NCBI GenBank assembly: GCA_030762175.1
Contig: CM060831.1
Location: 141,549,001-141,613,000 of the forward strand
Origin: Metallyticus violacea
Lineage: Eukaryota > Arthropoda > Insecta > Mantodea > Metallyticidae
Length of the DNA: 64,000 nt
Direction of reading: 5' to 3'
Part shown: piece by piece, positions 1 through 11,022 of the stretch
How positions within the stretch are numbered: the stretch's first letter is position 1
Layout: each line of letters opens with the position of its first letter
Translations under genes and position numbers: made by a program
Notes under the pieces: model-generated
Told to the model about the DNA's origin: nothing
The model's database searches: none
The model's input: only the letters and a program-made list of their open reading frames with translations

Positions 1-1255
1 TTGAGACTGAGATTTAATGAAATAGTGTAACATTAAGATATTCAATGCATTGTCATATATTCATTCTAGGCATACCTCAAGTATGGAAGTCATGTGACAG
101 ACATTTAGACGTAAATTTTCTAACAGCGCAATTCCAATACAAAAAACATTAAAATTACTACAGAAGTTGAAAGAAACAGGATCTGTGACAGACTGAGGAA
201 GAAACACGAAGACGTGATTTGGTCACTGTTGAAAGCTTGATGAAATAAGAGCGTCCATTAAAGCCTTTCATGTTCCTCAGGTCTTGTTTTACTTGAATGA
301 GCGAACTTGTAAAGGTACGGAAGAATGGAGGAAAAAGTATCTACCACATTCCTTTATGGTATCGAATAGGGGAGATGGTCATGTTGCGATCTGCTGGCAG
401 GCAAGATATGGGAGCAAAGATTAGGTAATTTCTGATGAGAGTGAGACAGCCCAGGTCTGAAAAGGCTGATATGAGAGGGTAGAGCTGTGGGTGTGGGTCC
501 AGCTGTGTATGTGTGTCATGCCTAACATGACTTCTTTCTGTATTTTATATGTGTTTGTACAATTTAAATGCATTTTCTTTTCTTTTTCCTTTTTTATTTT
601 ATTCAATATTTATTTTATTGTCAATAAATATGTTTGTTTTACAGTTTATTGTGAAATGTCTAGTCTAATATCTTCTATTACATCAAATCAAAACCTTGTA
701 TTATAAAAACGTGTTGGACCCAGGCGATTTTTTAAGTTTTGTTGTATTGGTGATATTGAAATAAGTACACCTGTATTACCTGTGTTACTTGGGCACTTGA
801 TTTCTTTATTGTAAATAAGTATGGAGGAGTAAATCTTCAGAGTCTAGTCACAAGGATATTGAATGATCCCATATTAGCTTTTTAAGCAAACAGTTTATGT
901 TCACAGCCTCACTAACTGGCAACCGTAATCGGCAACTGACAGAGAGCTTGCCAATTATACTCGTAAACTGCAGAGCACGCGGTCAGCTATCCAAGTCAAT
1001 TTGCATGCCACGTTCATCGTAAAATACTAGCGTGCCTGAATATAAACTCTTTGAATGCAGAATATGATTGTTAATATATTTAAAAAATTATATTTTATAC
1101 ATTTCGTAAAATAACATAATTTTATAGGGTCCCATTAGGTAGGAGTGTTCTCATTAAAAAGAAATGACATAGGCCATACTTTTCGCATATACAAATTTAT
1201 TCTTTTCAAAATGTATTAAAGGTACACTCTCTTTTTAAAATTACCTAGAGTACTA
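1..1255. other. AT-rich sequence without a recognisable feature
   Basis: Only short chance reading frames lie here. They lack domains, codon-usage contrast with the flanks or convincing splice context. I see nothing assignable before the first TIR element. Confidence 0.6.
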
Positions 1256-1257
1256 TA

Positions 1258-2407
1258 CAGGGTGGTGTAAAAGTAACTACACACTTACTAAATTTCATTT
1301 AGCAAAAGTTTTCTCTTTTTATATTCCAAAATGTTTCACTTCTGCATTAATGCACAGTTGCAGTCTACCTGGAACACTTTGAAACACTTTGACAATATAA
1401 CAAATCTTTTGGAGTAAGATTAGGGAGTCGTGTTGGGAAATCAATTGCTGCACAACGTCCAAGCATTGAAAACGTCATCAACGTACGTCCGAACTGTAGC
1501 ATAATGCGCAGAAGCTCCATCGTGTTGGAAGTAGAGTTGATCAAAGTTGTCGAACTGTATGATGATTTCTGGTGTAACCTCTGTAAGTAGAGAAAATTAT
1601 TTGTTACCATCGAGATGTCCGTCCATAAAGTGCTGCCCAATTTACACCACGTGCCGATATTGCACCCCACACATTTACGCCGGTTTGATTTAGCGCTTGC
1701 TCCAAAACAATATGGTGGTTTGCCGTGTACCAATAAATACAGTTATGTCGGTTTACTTGTCCCAATAACTGAAATGTGGCCTAGTCCGACCGCATAATGT
1801 TCTGAAAGAAACTGGGGTCATATAAATACTGATCGAGCATAATCTCACAAAGTGTCTAGATCGTCTTCCAACAAACCATGTGCCAAACGCGCAATGTACA
1901 CTTTGAACTTCTGCTAATGCAATATTCTTTGGATTGGCTAACGTGATATTGCTGGAAATTCTACCGCTAATCGTCTTGTGGACGTTTTTGCATTAGTCGT
2001 GGCAGTCAGACAGACATTGAGTTCATTTTCATCAATCTGTGCTACCCTAGGTTGCCTACAATGAGGTACATTCAAAACAGAACCTTCTATTTCGTATTTT
2101 TGTGAAGTATATTGTCAACAGTCGTACGTGATGATAGATCTGACTCGAAATGTTCTCTCCGTTCCCTCAGTGCAGCACTTAAGCCTCGTAGTAACCGATC
2201 TTTACAGCAAAAATTCTTTCCTATTTTCTTGTTAACATTTTCAACTGTTACTGACAAATCATTTATTGTTTCCTGCTCTTTCCGTTGACAGTATTACCAA
2301 ACTAGAAACTTACGTACCGTTAAAAGCAAATGAAGAAGAAACCATTTTGAACATAACATATGCTAACTGAAATTCATTAAATGTGTAGTTACGTTTGCGT
2401 TACTCAA
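1258..2407 (-). mobile_element. Tc1/mariner-superfamily DNA transposon, TIR-bounded, dead
   Basis: The left end (CAGGGTGGTGTAAAAG, continuing GTAACTACACA) is matched in inverted orientation by the right end near 2376-2407, and both ends abut a TA dinucleotide (1256-1257 and 2408-2409), the usual target duplication of IS630-Tc1-mariner elements. The span of about 1.15 kb is close to family length. On the minus strand the C-terminal third of a DDE transposase is readable: a second-D block resembling QHDGASAHYA near 1490-1540, then after a frame change a block FPTRLPNLTPKD near 1400-1435, equivalent to the usual PPRSPDLTPxD. The N-terminal half (about 1750-2300) is too eroded for me to read. The catalytic spacing cannot be measured exactly across the frameshift (about 39-41 residues). 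The element is non-functional. Confidence 0.75.
1365..1733 (-). pseudogene. Transposase C-terminal remnant, frameshifted
   Basis: This is the minus-strand coding remnant inside the element at 1258-2407. One frame carries the HDGASAHYA block (second catalytic D region) and the neighbouring frame carries PNLTPKD (third catalytic residue, D in this copy) followed by CQSVSK. A frameshift separates them near 1440-1460. The family acts in the nucleus as a cut-and-paste integrase-fold nuclease, but this copy has a frameshift and an eroded N terminus, so no activity is expected. The open frame seen here is an accident of the frameshift, not a gene. Confidence 0.65.
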
Positions 2408-2409
2408 TA

Positions 2410-3794
2410 TATTTCATTTCACTTTCACCAATTTTTGAAACTTATAAAAATATTTAATTAAAAATCATATTACACCATATACTTATTTCTAGGAGTTTTA
2501 TATGCTTAAAATTATAAAACAAAATCATCGATCACGTTTCCAGATCTGTGTTGAGACCAGAAAAAGCTCCAGGAATTATAAAAATTCTTAAGAAGGCCAT
2601 ACTTCTTTTAACACTACACTAACTATGTATTAACATTACCCCTTAGGCTCCAAATTAAAAAATGTAAATGAGTGTTAACCTAAATCATTTGCTGGCAATG
2701 TCATTTCTAGTTTTACAGGGAGAATCACACGCACACACACGCGCGTGCATTGCACTGCAAGTTAAAATTTCATTTTGCTTAAAGGCCTGTTGCCATGGCG
2801 TTTTACAAATATTCTCGGAGCCCAGGCCAATTCTCACCTCCTCCATACCTGCAATATTACCATTATAATTTCATAACCCCGTCAGAATGCATGCTGCATA
2901 ACAAAGCAGACTGCTCATTTCTCGTCTGCAGAAAGCAAATATTGTGGGAGATGACTTGGTTTCCAAGGAAAATGTCAAGATTTCCATCTTCCTGCTACTT
3001 TCTGTGAAGATTGCTTCACCTACATGTGTTTGGTGGCCATGTTTCTTCTGTACAATCAGTGCACTTTTTATATGTGGAACGGGATCTCCATTATGTAAGA
3101 CTTGAGGGCTTTACTGCCTTGATTATTGATTATAGCTTTTGGGGTGACCGGCTGATCATTAAGAGCCTGTATTACTTAAAACACATTGCCAAAATTTCTT
3201 TACGTATTGTATATACTTTTATAAGTATTATTTGTTACTTATACTTCCACTCCAAAATAGTACACTAAGAGTTAGAAGCTTTCTAGAATAAGGGACAGTT
3301 AATGGACTTACAAAATTTTAATTTATGGACATTTTTAGAAAAATAAATCACAACAATTGTCCAACATTTCGGAATTATATGATACAACTTTTTACTGTGA
3401 TATGTAACATAGAAGTAGTTCTTTTATAATTTGAAAATACGAAATAGTATATATTTATCTTTGAATGAATTTTAAAATAGTATTTATCTTTACAATGAAA
3501 ATGTAATGTTTTAATAAATTCCTTGCATTTCAACAGGACAAGTTCTTACAATCCTATACTTTATATTATATATTATAAACTTCATGACAGTAAAATTATG
3601 AAATATTCTCCTTAACTAGATTAAATATATAATAAAACTCCTAATTTTGAGACTGTTCATTTCAAAATGACATAGATTTTGAACCAGTTCAGCTAAAAGG
3701 TTAAGGTTCTGTTTTTTACCATTTGCTAGAGAAATTTTGCTTTCGCTGTTGGCTATTCTGAACTAAACAGTCTGAACGGACCTTGACAAGGCGC
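2410..3794. other. AT-rich sequence with a small CA/CG microsatellite
   Basis: A short alternating purine-pyrimidine run (ACACGCACACACACGCGCGTG, about 2728-2750) is the only distinct feature. Reading frames at 2668-3268 show no domain I recognise. Confidence 0.5.
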
Positions 3795-3802
3795 AGGCAT
3801 GC

Positions 3803-4123
3803 TTTTTTATTTTTTTATTATTATTATGTTTGCTTATTTGGTTTATTTACGGACGCTCTTTAACATCTCTGGTCACCTGCGACCCATTCTATTCAGGGCG
3901 TGAAACGGCCGACAAATTTTGCTCAGAGGTCTCTCTTTCAGGCTTGAGGTTCTTTTTCATGCCGTAAATGTACGACATGGGACCCGTGGCTTTACTTCCC
4001 TTCCGAAGGACACCATACTTAGGATTTTTATGCCCGAAAAATCCATAGATCCTGGCCGGGTTTGAACCCGCGATCTAGGTTTTAGAAGACAAGTATGGTT
4101 ACCAATACACCACCAGGACCGAC
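3803..4123 (-). mobile_element. SINE-A copy, full length, tRNA-derived
   Basis: The tRNA-like 5' head lies at the right end. On the minus strand it gives an A box (TGGTGTATTGGTAACC, about 4097-4115) and a palindromic B box (GGGTTCAAACCC, 4058-4069), the internal RNA polymerase III promoter pair. The body then runs leftward through conserved blocks (CTTCGGAAGGGAAGTAAAGCC and CGGCCGTTTCA as in other copies) to an A-rich end. Direct repeats AGGCATGC at 3795-3802 and 4124-4131 fit a target-site duplication made by LINE machinery. The head most resembles Glu/Gly/Asp-type tRNA, which I cannot resolve by eye. At least ten more copies or fragments lie in this window. Confidence 0.85.
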
Positions 4124-4131
4124 AGGCATGC

Positions 4132-5592
4132 ATTAGATTAAGGGTTACAGCTATAAGTGATTTTTTTAAAAAAATTTCCTCAAAACTACATTTTCCTGCA
4201 TTTATGTAAATTCAAATAACAACTACAGCATTAATTGCCTTGAAATTCTAAGGGGTTTTTCTAACATAAAAAATGAAGGTACCTGAAACATGATTATTAG
4301 GAGAAAGCTGATAATCTAGTAATCGTAGAAGTTATAACTTAAGTAATTTATATGATATAAATATAAAGTTAAAGTTAAGCTATAACGTAATCCTCATACA
4401 CTTAAAATAAAAAAAAAAATTGTTCTAGTTACAATATTTAAATGCTATTCATTATGCTTCAGTACAGAGATAAAATGTTCAAAATAATCTATTTAAATTT
4501 TAATGTTGTAGTCCAAATTGTTATTTTTTCACTATAGCAGCACGAACTTGGCCAATTTAACATAAGTAAGATAATGCCTTTCAGCTCCCATTAAGAAATA
4601 TGACTAATTGAGATAGATATTTGCAACCTAAGATGTAATACAAGAATTAACAATAAACTACGTTTAAAAATGTAAGCCAACCTTTTTATAGACTGGGAGT
4701 TTGTAAAAAAGAATCTTATTTTTTTCATTAAAAGTATTCCTTTTCTATAAATTGGCAGTAACCGAGTTTTGTAAACATAAACAATAGTATTACGTGTTTT
4801 AATTTATATGTAATTATTTTTCAATACACATTTTTGGAATAGAACGAAATAAAATCTGGTCATATTTATTACAAGCTCCTACATTAAATATTCTATCCAC
4901 TACATACAGCGCTCTTTGTTCTTGTATTTTAGCAACTACAATTTTCTTTCGCATATCCGGTGTCCCGCTTTAAAACACTAATAATAAAAATGACTATAAT
5001 GTCAAATGTACACGACAAAGAGAAATAAATATCCCTAGATTTGGTAGTGCAGACCTTAAAATGTATGTAACAATGATTCTCACGAATACTGATATAAATA
5101 ACTACAAAATGTTTATTCCCTTAAGCTAGAGTTGTGTGGACGAATGAACAGAACACCTCTTATGTTCTTTAGTTAGCAGAAAAAAAGTTTGTGAATCAGA
5201 TACAAGGCCGATTTCGTCAAGATTACAGTCTTATGACACGATCCCATTTCTGACTAAGAGAATAATGGCCTGGGATACAAAGTTCAAGCAAATAGGAAGC
5301 TCTTTGCCGAAAATTTGCAAGCATTCTAAGAAAAAAATCTGAAGATAACGTTGAAAGTATTCTAATCTGCTTTACGTTATAGTCCCAAAGCAAAATAATT
5401 TTGAGACATTGCATTGAACTTGTTTTACTTCTGTTTCTTGAAGACAGCTATTTTATTTTGAAAAATTTGATCCTGATAGAACGTTAATGGTATGACCTTT
5501 TCATTTTCATGCTCTGAGTTTATTTTCAGGGGATAATAAAATGTTTTCAAAGTGCCATATTAAGCTGTTAACTGTAGAACTTGAGGGGATAT
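4132..5592. other. AT-rich sequence, no gene seen
   Basis: Very AT-rich with scattered homopolymers. A short block near 4969-5010 (CCCGCTTTAAAACACTAATA and on) resembles 49108-49145, hinting at another old dispersed repeat. Nothing else is assignable. Confidence 0.5.
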
Positions 5593-5594
5593 TA

Positions 5595-6294
5595 CTGAGG
5601 GTGTCGAAATGTATATACACTTTCACAGTAGATACCTATTTAATATATTTCAAAGTTGTGCCGAAAGACTACAGTAACGTGTAGTATGATGTTCTGTAAA
5701 CATATGTGACTCACATTATGAAAGCGTTGCTACAACAAAATGGAGTCAAGATTATCGTTTGAATAGCGGAAAGCAATTTTGTAGTGGTATTGGAAAACCG
5801 AGAGTTGTTGAAGTATACAAAGGAAATGTAAACGTATTTATATAACATTCATACAATCTATGGAAATGAGAAAGTTTATTTCCATCACGATGGTGCGCCA
5901 TTACATTACCACTGGGTTGTACGTGAGTATCTTGATGACAATCTTCCAAGGCATTGGATAGGACGATTAGGTCCGATTGAGTTTCCACCGCGTTCTCCGG
6001 ATCTAACTCCGTTGGACTTCTACCTATGGGGAACTCTTAAGGATGTTGTATACCGTAGAAAACCAGCTACAGCACTTCAAGAAATTGAAACGGCATGTGC
6101 TGCAATCGCTGAGGACACTTTCGCAAACGTTACTCAATCAGTAGTTCAACGTACTCAGAAGTGTATCGACGCCGATGTGGGCATTTTGAGCAACTGTTGT
6201 AACTGTAAAAGTCTAAGATGATTAGTGCTCAGTTTTATTATGTTAAAACAGTTTTTCGTTACTTGAAGTGTGTATACATTTTTGGCACCCTCTG
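5595..6294 (+). mobile_element. rosa-like (DD41D) IS630-Tc1-mariner element, internally deleted
   Basis: Terminal inverted repeats (CTGAGGGTGTCGAAATGTAT at left; CAGAGGGTGCCAAAAATGTA on the minus strand at right) are flanked exactly by TA at 5593-5594 and 6295-6296. The element is only 700 bp, so roughly half of a full-length autonomous copy is missing. The N-terminal stub is joined directly to the second-D region of the transposase, so the DNA-binding domain and the first catalytic D are gone. A related, differently deleted copy starts near 63413. It looks like a non-autonomous deletion derivative that could have been mobilised in trans. Confidence 0.85.
5740..6220 (+). pseudogene. Deleted DD41D transposase remnant
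   Basis: The remnant starts at an ATG whose first codons read MESRLSFE then a stop; the sister copy at 63628 reads MEPRLLFEQRKAILKWYWKT here. After the internal deletion the frame HHDGAPLHYHWVVREY (about 5883-5930) gives the second catalytic D. Exactly 41 residues later comes the third catalytic D in PPRSPDLTPLD (about 5986-6018), followed by FYLWGTLKDVVYRRKP, typical of the family. The DD41D spacing was counted directly and is the hallmark of the rosa-type branch of IS630-Tc1-mariner. The C terminus runs to a stop after GILSNCCNCKSLR. The early stop, frame changes and missing N-terminal two thirds rule out function. Confidence 0.8.
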
Positions 6295-6296
6295 TA

Positions 6297-7890
6297 TGTA
6301 AAAATGGTTGAGTAATGTGGTTTTGCGTGAATTTGTTATTTGAAATGTTCATTTTTTTTTTACTGGTTAATGAGAAAGTTGAACTTCAGAAGTTTTTAGA
6401 TGAAAGTTTATTTATGAATTCTTTTACTGTTTGGAATGTTTACAAATCGAGACTGGTTGTAAGTTATTTAGACCATAATCTTTTCACATGGATGTGTGAA
6501 TGATAAGAAATGCTCTTATAAGTCATAGCTACCTCGCGTTTATTAAATTCTATCCCACAGGGAGTTAGAAGTGAAATTCATGAAGGGTATTAATGTTGTC
6601 TAATTGCCCCCGAAGATAGTGGCATGCTTTTATAATGAGATTAAATATCTCAGCTATTGCTACTATCGGCATCTCTTCCGCCGCAGAAAAGTAGGTCCTC
6701 TCAAACGATGTTGAAGTACGATCTCCTCTTCAGAACCGCCGTCATGGCTGCTGCCGAAACTCCCGAAAACTTCTACTTCCCTCGAGTGGGTTGGCACTCC
6801 AAACCCTGGCTCCGGGTGAGAAGAGCCTGGCGAGATCTCATGTGTTATTTGAGTAGGGCGACCCGGATTTTCGAGTGATTAGGCTTTTATTGCGAACCAA
6901 CCTCGTCCTGGAGGAGCGGTTCCTGAAAATTCTACACCATTCGTCTCTGGGTTTCACCGGAGATTTAGAATTCCAGTGCTGGTATAGTCGTTTTCTAAAT
7001 TTTGACACACACCAATGAATGAAGATTGTATTAGTGTTTTTTATACTGCATTTGAAAATGTCTTTATAGCTCAGAAAAGTAATATGTATGACTTTATCTG
7101 TACGTGGGTATAAAAGTAAGTAATACGAATTTTGTAAGTTATAGAATCCCCTCTCCATATAGCTTGACCTTTAATTTGATATCTTTGTTTTAATGAAGGA
7201 TGTTCTGGTGGTATTCGTTGTTATAGTGCTGTACAGTAAACAATAACAAGAAAATAAAAAAATTAATTACAAAAGAGAAACAGTCTGATTAAACCCAGAT
7301 AGCCAAATTTGGATATAAAGCTTCAGCAAAGGGATAAGGTATAGTAAAACTCCTTCTGTCTATGCTTTGAGATATTCCCTTTAGTTCCACTTTCAAGAAC
7401 TAAATGTAAACTATTCTAATGACTTCGCTTTCATAATAAAATAAACAGAAACCGATTGGTATGCCTAAATATTCCGCAAAAATTGCTTATCCCTTCAAAA
7501 AAAATGTTTGTACTTCCTTTAAAGGAAGTAATTAAAAACGGTGAGAATTTTCTTTCCTTGGCCAAATTACTGTAGCTTGATAATAACATTCTGTGATTAC
7601 TACTGAAAATAAGGCATAAGTGAAGTAAAAGACAAAGCAGTTTTGATAATGTAGTCTATGTCCATTTTGGAAATTTTTGCTCCGTGAAAGCAATTATGCT
7701 AAAAGTTAGCACTTGTAGTAATTTTAAATAACATGCGAATTTAGATAACATATCTTTAAAATTCAGGTATTGGGGAGGCAAATGAAAACTAATACTTCAG
7801 AAATATTTTAAATACTTATTATTATTTAAAAACTTTAGGTCTTTTTATGTGAAACTCTTCAATAGAATTACGAAAGATGTTTTTTTATAT
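6297..7890. other. Mostly AT-rich; one GC-richer patch with short ORFs
   Basis: About 6640-6960 is clearly GC-richer than its surroundings and holds a 73-codon plus-strand frame (6657-6878) and a 106-codon minus-strand frame (6838-7158). Neither shows a domain I recognise. The patch could be part of an unrecognised repeat or an old exon. The remainder to 7890 is AT-rich without features. Confidence 0.35.
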
Positions 7891-8125
7891 TCCCTCTGGA
7901 CCTATGGGTTGCACATTCAAACCCGATCATGGTCGATAGAATTTTCAAAATGTACAAATTTCGAGCGTTAAGTCCTCTGAGAGGAACTTTGTATAGTAGA
8001 TTTATCGCACGTTAAATAACTCTATACCTGAAAAAGAGCTCTCTGGATAAAATGATAGTCCGTTTCACGTCCAAGTAATATCCTAGTTCCCTGTCAGTTG
8101 ATACTAGAGGCGACGGGCTTCCAGC
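7891..8125 (+). mobile_element. SINE-C copy (decayed, novel-looking repeat family)
   Basis: This copy shares an ordered series of blocks with 52291-52515 in the same orientation: GGACC..., a GGGT..AAA.CC segment resembling a degenerate B box (about 7906-7925), TAGATTTAyrGCACGTTAAA (near 7998-8016), CTGAAAAAGAG, CCTGGAwAAAAT, and CTAGTTCCCTGwCAGTTGrT. The order and spacing of the blocks match, so the two are copies of one element of about 230 bp. The tRNA origin is an inference from the B-box-like segment only. Confidence 0.6.
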
Positions 8126-9597
8126 TACCCTCTGTCCTCTGCAGGCATGTGTAAATGAACATTCTCCAGGGAGGCGACCGAGTTCCACAGTGAAACTACG
8201 TTATTAGCAAATAATATGTTCTACGGTTGCATAGTTTGATAAATATAAATGTCACCGTACTTTCATGTCATCACAGGTTTTTTCTATAAATATGTAAAAA
8301 TTTTAAAAATAAATGCTTTTATAATATACTTACTTTTTATGTACATACAAAAAATATAAATATAGTTAAAGCGTTGAAAACTGTTAGCAAGAATAGGTAT
8401 GCTCAGCCTTCTGGTTTTCAATTCTGTTTTAATCATTGAGTAACTGTGCATATGATTGTTTCAATATTTTGATAAATCAACAAACAATTAAATTCACAAA
8501 ATTATATTTTATAAAACAACGGGAGAATATAAAAGAAGTTTTTGTAACCGAATTGAATTTCGTGCATAGCTCTTGTTGACAAATACGAAACAATGTAAAA
8601 TGAAAGGAATGCCGTGCATTTAGTTTTATTAGTTAATTTGAAATTTCAATAATTTATACAAACATAATGTCTCATTTCGATATTAGCAGGCCCTTTTTCA
8701 TATCTAATGCTTTTGGCAATAATTTGATACTAATTCTAAATTAAATTCATACTTTATAATTGAATGTCCAAATTTGTGCTCAGTAATCATTGATAACAAA
8801 TAAATATATTTTTAAAAAATACTTTTTTCTGTCTTGAGACTTACTATGATATCTACACGTTTATATTTATTACATATAGGCTTATCACGAACTGGTTTCT
8901 TTTACTACTAATCGCATTACAACTAATGAATGATGAGGATAAATCCGGCTATGAACTATAGGTCTGTAAATTGTGAGCCTTGACTACTCAAGATTTATTT
9001 CATTGCTGTACAGAACAGCACCCAAGGCAATGATATATCACAAAGATACATAATACTGAAAGCAAATAAATATATAGATTTACTGCGCAAGAGATTTTAG
9101 ATGGGTCATCTGTTTAGCTCACAGAAAGTTGCTTCTTCCCCTGCAAGTTACTGCTATAATTTATGTCCTGAAAAAATTAGACAGAGTTGTGAAATATATT
9201 CAAAAGTATGTGACTGGCTCTGTATCACTGCTCTAAATTTACTGCTCTAAATTTACTGATTCTCTGTGAAAAAGCCTTGATGTAATATTTTTAAAGCCGG
9301 AAACAGTAACATTTAAACATGTAGATAGAATCAGTGCACTTATAACAGTTTTTCTTGTTTTAAAACTTAGAGCATAAATTAAATGGGTTTGGAATAATGA
9401 ACGAAGTCCACATTTATGCAAAATTTGAGTATAAATGTACGCTGTTGGTTGGTGCAAAAGAGAAACTTTACCTGGATAAGTATAATTTCTATAGCGGCTG
9501 ATAATTTCATTCATTCGAAAAAGGAAATAAGTCCAGGATTATACTGTCTTAATTTTTTCTCCTTATGATATCATTATAGGCAACTTACACGTTTATA
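8126..9597. other. AT-rich sequence, no gene seen
   Basis: The longest frame (9239-9514, minus, 91 codons) has no recognisable motif and overlaps a short local duplication (CTCTAAATTTACTG twice near 9232-9258). Nothing else stands out. Confidence 0.5.
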
Positions 9598-9599
9598 TA

Positions 9600-10354
9600 C
9601 AGGGTGTATCAAAATTAATGGCGCAAACTGAAACGGTTGAAAGTATAGGATAACAGAAGAAAAAAGTTGCAGTAAACATGGGTCCGCAAACGAATCATGT
9701 GCGAGATAATAGAACATGGGTAGTTACAAGCCGCCACTGACTTCATTAAGAAACATCGACCTAGCTAGTACTAATGAATTTGAAAAATAGACTTTTCCTT
9801 TAATTTCCATTGTAAGTTGGCTCAACTTAACGAGGAAAACATTATGTACACTCTTATCTGTTAAAGAAGGTGTTCAAAGTGTCGTTCTTGCATCTGGATG
9901 CAAATACTGCACTCGTCTCTGCCGTAAGTTTCGAATTCTTTCAAACACCTCCGGATCATTTCGGAACTCTTGACAAGCATGCACAGTTTTCCGCTCCGAT
10001 CAACGGGAGTACTGTACACTATACTTTTGAGGTGACGCCAGGCAGAAAAGGCCAAAAGATTGAAAGCAGGTGATCGTGGAGGCCAAGGTACAGGCCCTCT
10101 TTGACCTATCCATCTGGGACCTATCTCCGTGTTCAGTTTTGTAAACAACGAGCACATCACTGATCGCTTCCAAAAATGTGCAACAAAAGACGCACATGAT
10201 ATGCACAACAAATGAAGTCAGTGGTCGCTCGTAGCCATATTCGCAATAATAAATCTCCGCTTGTTTGCGGACCCATGTTTAGTAGATTATTTTGCTTCTA
10301 TTGTTATGTATTTTCAACCGTCGCTGTTTGTGCTATTAATTTTGATACACCCTG
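9600..10354 (-). mobile_element. Tc1/mariner-superfamily element with long TIRs, internally deleted
   Basis: The outer ends CAGGGTGTATCAAAATTAAT match each other perfectly in inverted orientation and are flanked by TA at 9598-9599 and 10355-10356. The inverted similarity extends inward to a second block (ATGGGTCCGCAAACRA near 9678-9694 and 10263-10279), so the terminal repeats are about 90-100 bp, longer than is usual for mariner. The element is 755 bp and keeps only the C-terminal part of a minus-strand transposase. It is a non-autonomous derivative. Confidence 0.85.
9861..10211 (-). pseudogene. Transposase C-terminal domain remnant
   Basis: The minus-strand frame reads a block RWIGQRGPVPWPPRSPAFNL followed by LAFSAWRHLKSIVYSTPV. 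This corresponds to the family's RWIGRGGPVxWPPRSPDLNPLDFFLWGHLKS region, but both acidic positions (SPD to SPA, LD to LA) are changed, so the third catalytic residue is lost. A tail like ETYGRDECSICIQMQERHFEHLL fits the normal C terminus. The second-D block and everything upstream are absent. This is a dead remnant of an insect IS630-Tc1-like transposase. Confidence 0.8.
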
Positions 10355-10356
10355 TA

Positions 10357-10746
10357 TGTCATAAGAGCCTGATGTTCAGAGATGTTTGTGCTGAACGAAA
10401 CATAGACTGCACAGTGGTACGATTGTTATTGTCATTATCAATGGCCGGATAGTTCAATATAATTTCCAGTACTTTCCAATAAGAGAAATCTTGATTTAGG
10501 TCTCATAAAACGTGGCTGACCTCACGGTCGCATGTGTATTCTGAATTAATATATCGCATTTAAATTTTAGTGTCCAAAATTAAAGCAACAAAATAACATT
10601 TCTTTTTCCTGTGCCCACAATACCATAAAATAGTAGCAAGTGACCGTAAAATGCCAACATATGTCAGTATAATCGAAATTTAAACTGAAAATGGCATTGC
10701 TGTCTTGTTACGACTATTAAAACTATTACATCAGTTCAACCCTTGA
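10357..10746. other. Unassigned AT-rich stretch
   Basis: No feature recognised between the TIR element and the SINE. Confidence 0.5.
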
Positions 10747-10752
10747 AAGATA

Positions 10753-11016
10753 CGTCGGTCCAGGTGGTGTAGTGGTAACCACTGCCTCTTAAACCCAAGA
10801 TCTCGGGTTCAATCCCATACAGGATCGATTGATTTTTTCGGAAGGGAAGTAAAGCCGTGGGACTGCTGTCGTAAAATTTACGGTATGTAAAGGAACCTCA
10901 AGCCTGAAAGAAAAGGCCTCTGAGCAAAATTTATCGGCCGTTTCATGCCCTGAATTGAATGGGACGCTGATGATCTGAGATGTTAAAGAGCGCCCGTAAA
11001 TAAACCAAATGAACTA
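10753..11016 (+). mobile_element. SINE-A copy, plus orientation
   Basis: The A box (GTGGTGTAGTGGTAACC, about 10766-10782) and B box (GGGTTCAATCCC, 10805-10816) are intact in spacing. The body blocks follow in order: GGAAGGGAAGTAAAGCCGTG, GGAACCTCAAGCCTGAAAGA, AAAATTTATCGGCCGTTTCA, GATGTTAAAGAGCGCCCGTA, and a short AAATAAACCAAAT end with no long poly(A). Flanking GAAAGAT/AAAAGAT (10746-10752, 11016-11022) is a possible short target duplication. A deletion just after the B box makes it shorter than the copy at 3803. Confidence 0.85.
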
Positions 11017-11022
11017 AAAGAT

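Noticed and set aside
2728..2750. CA/CG alternating run as a Z-DNA or regulatory site
   Set aside because: It is short and a common type of microsatellite; nothing nearby suggests a function.
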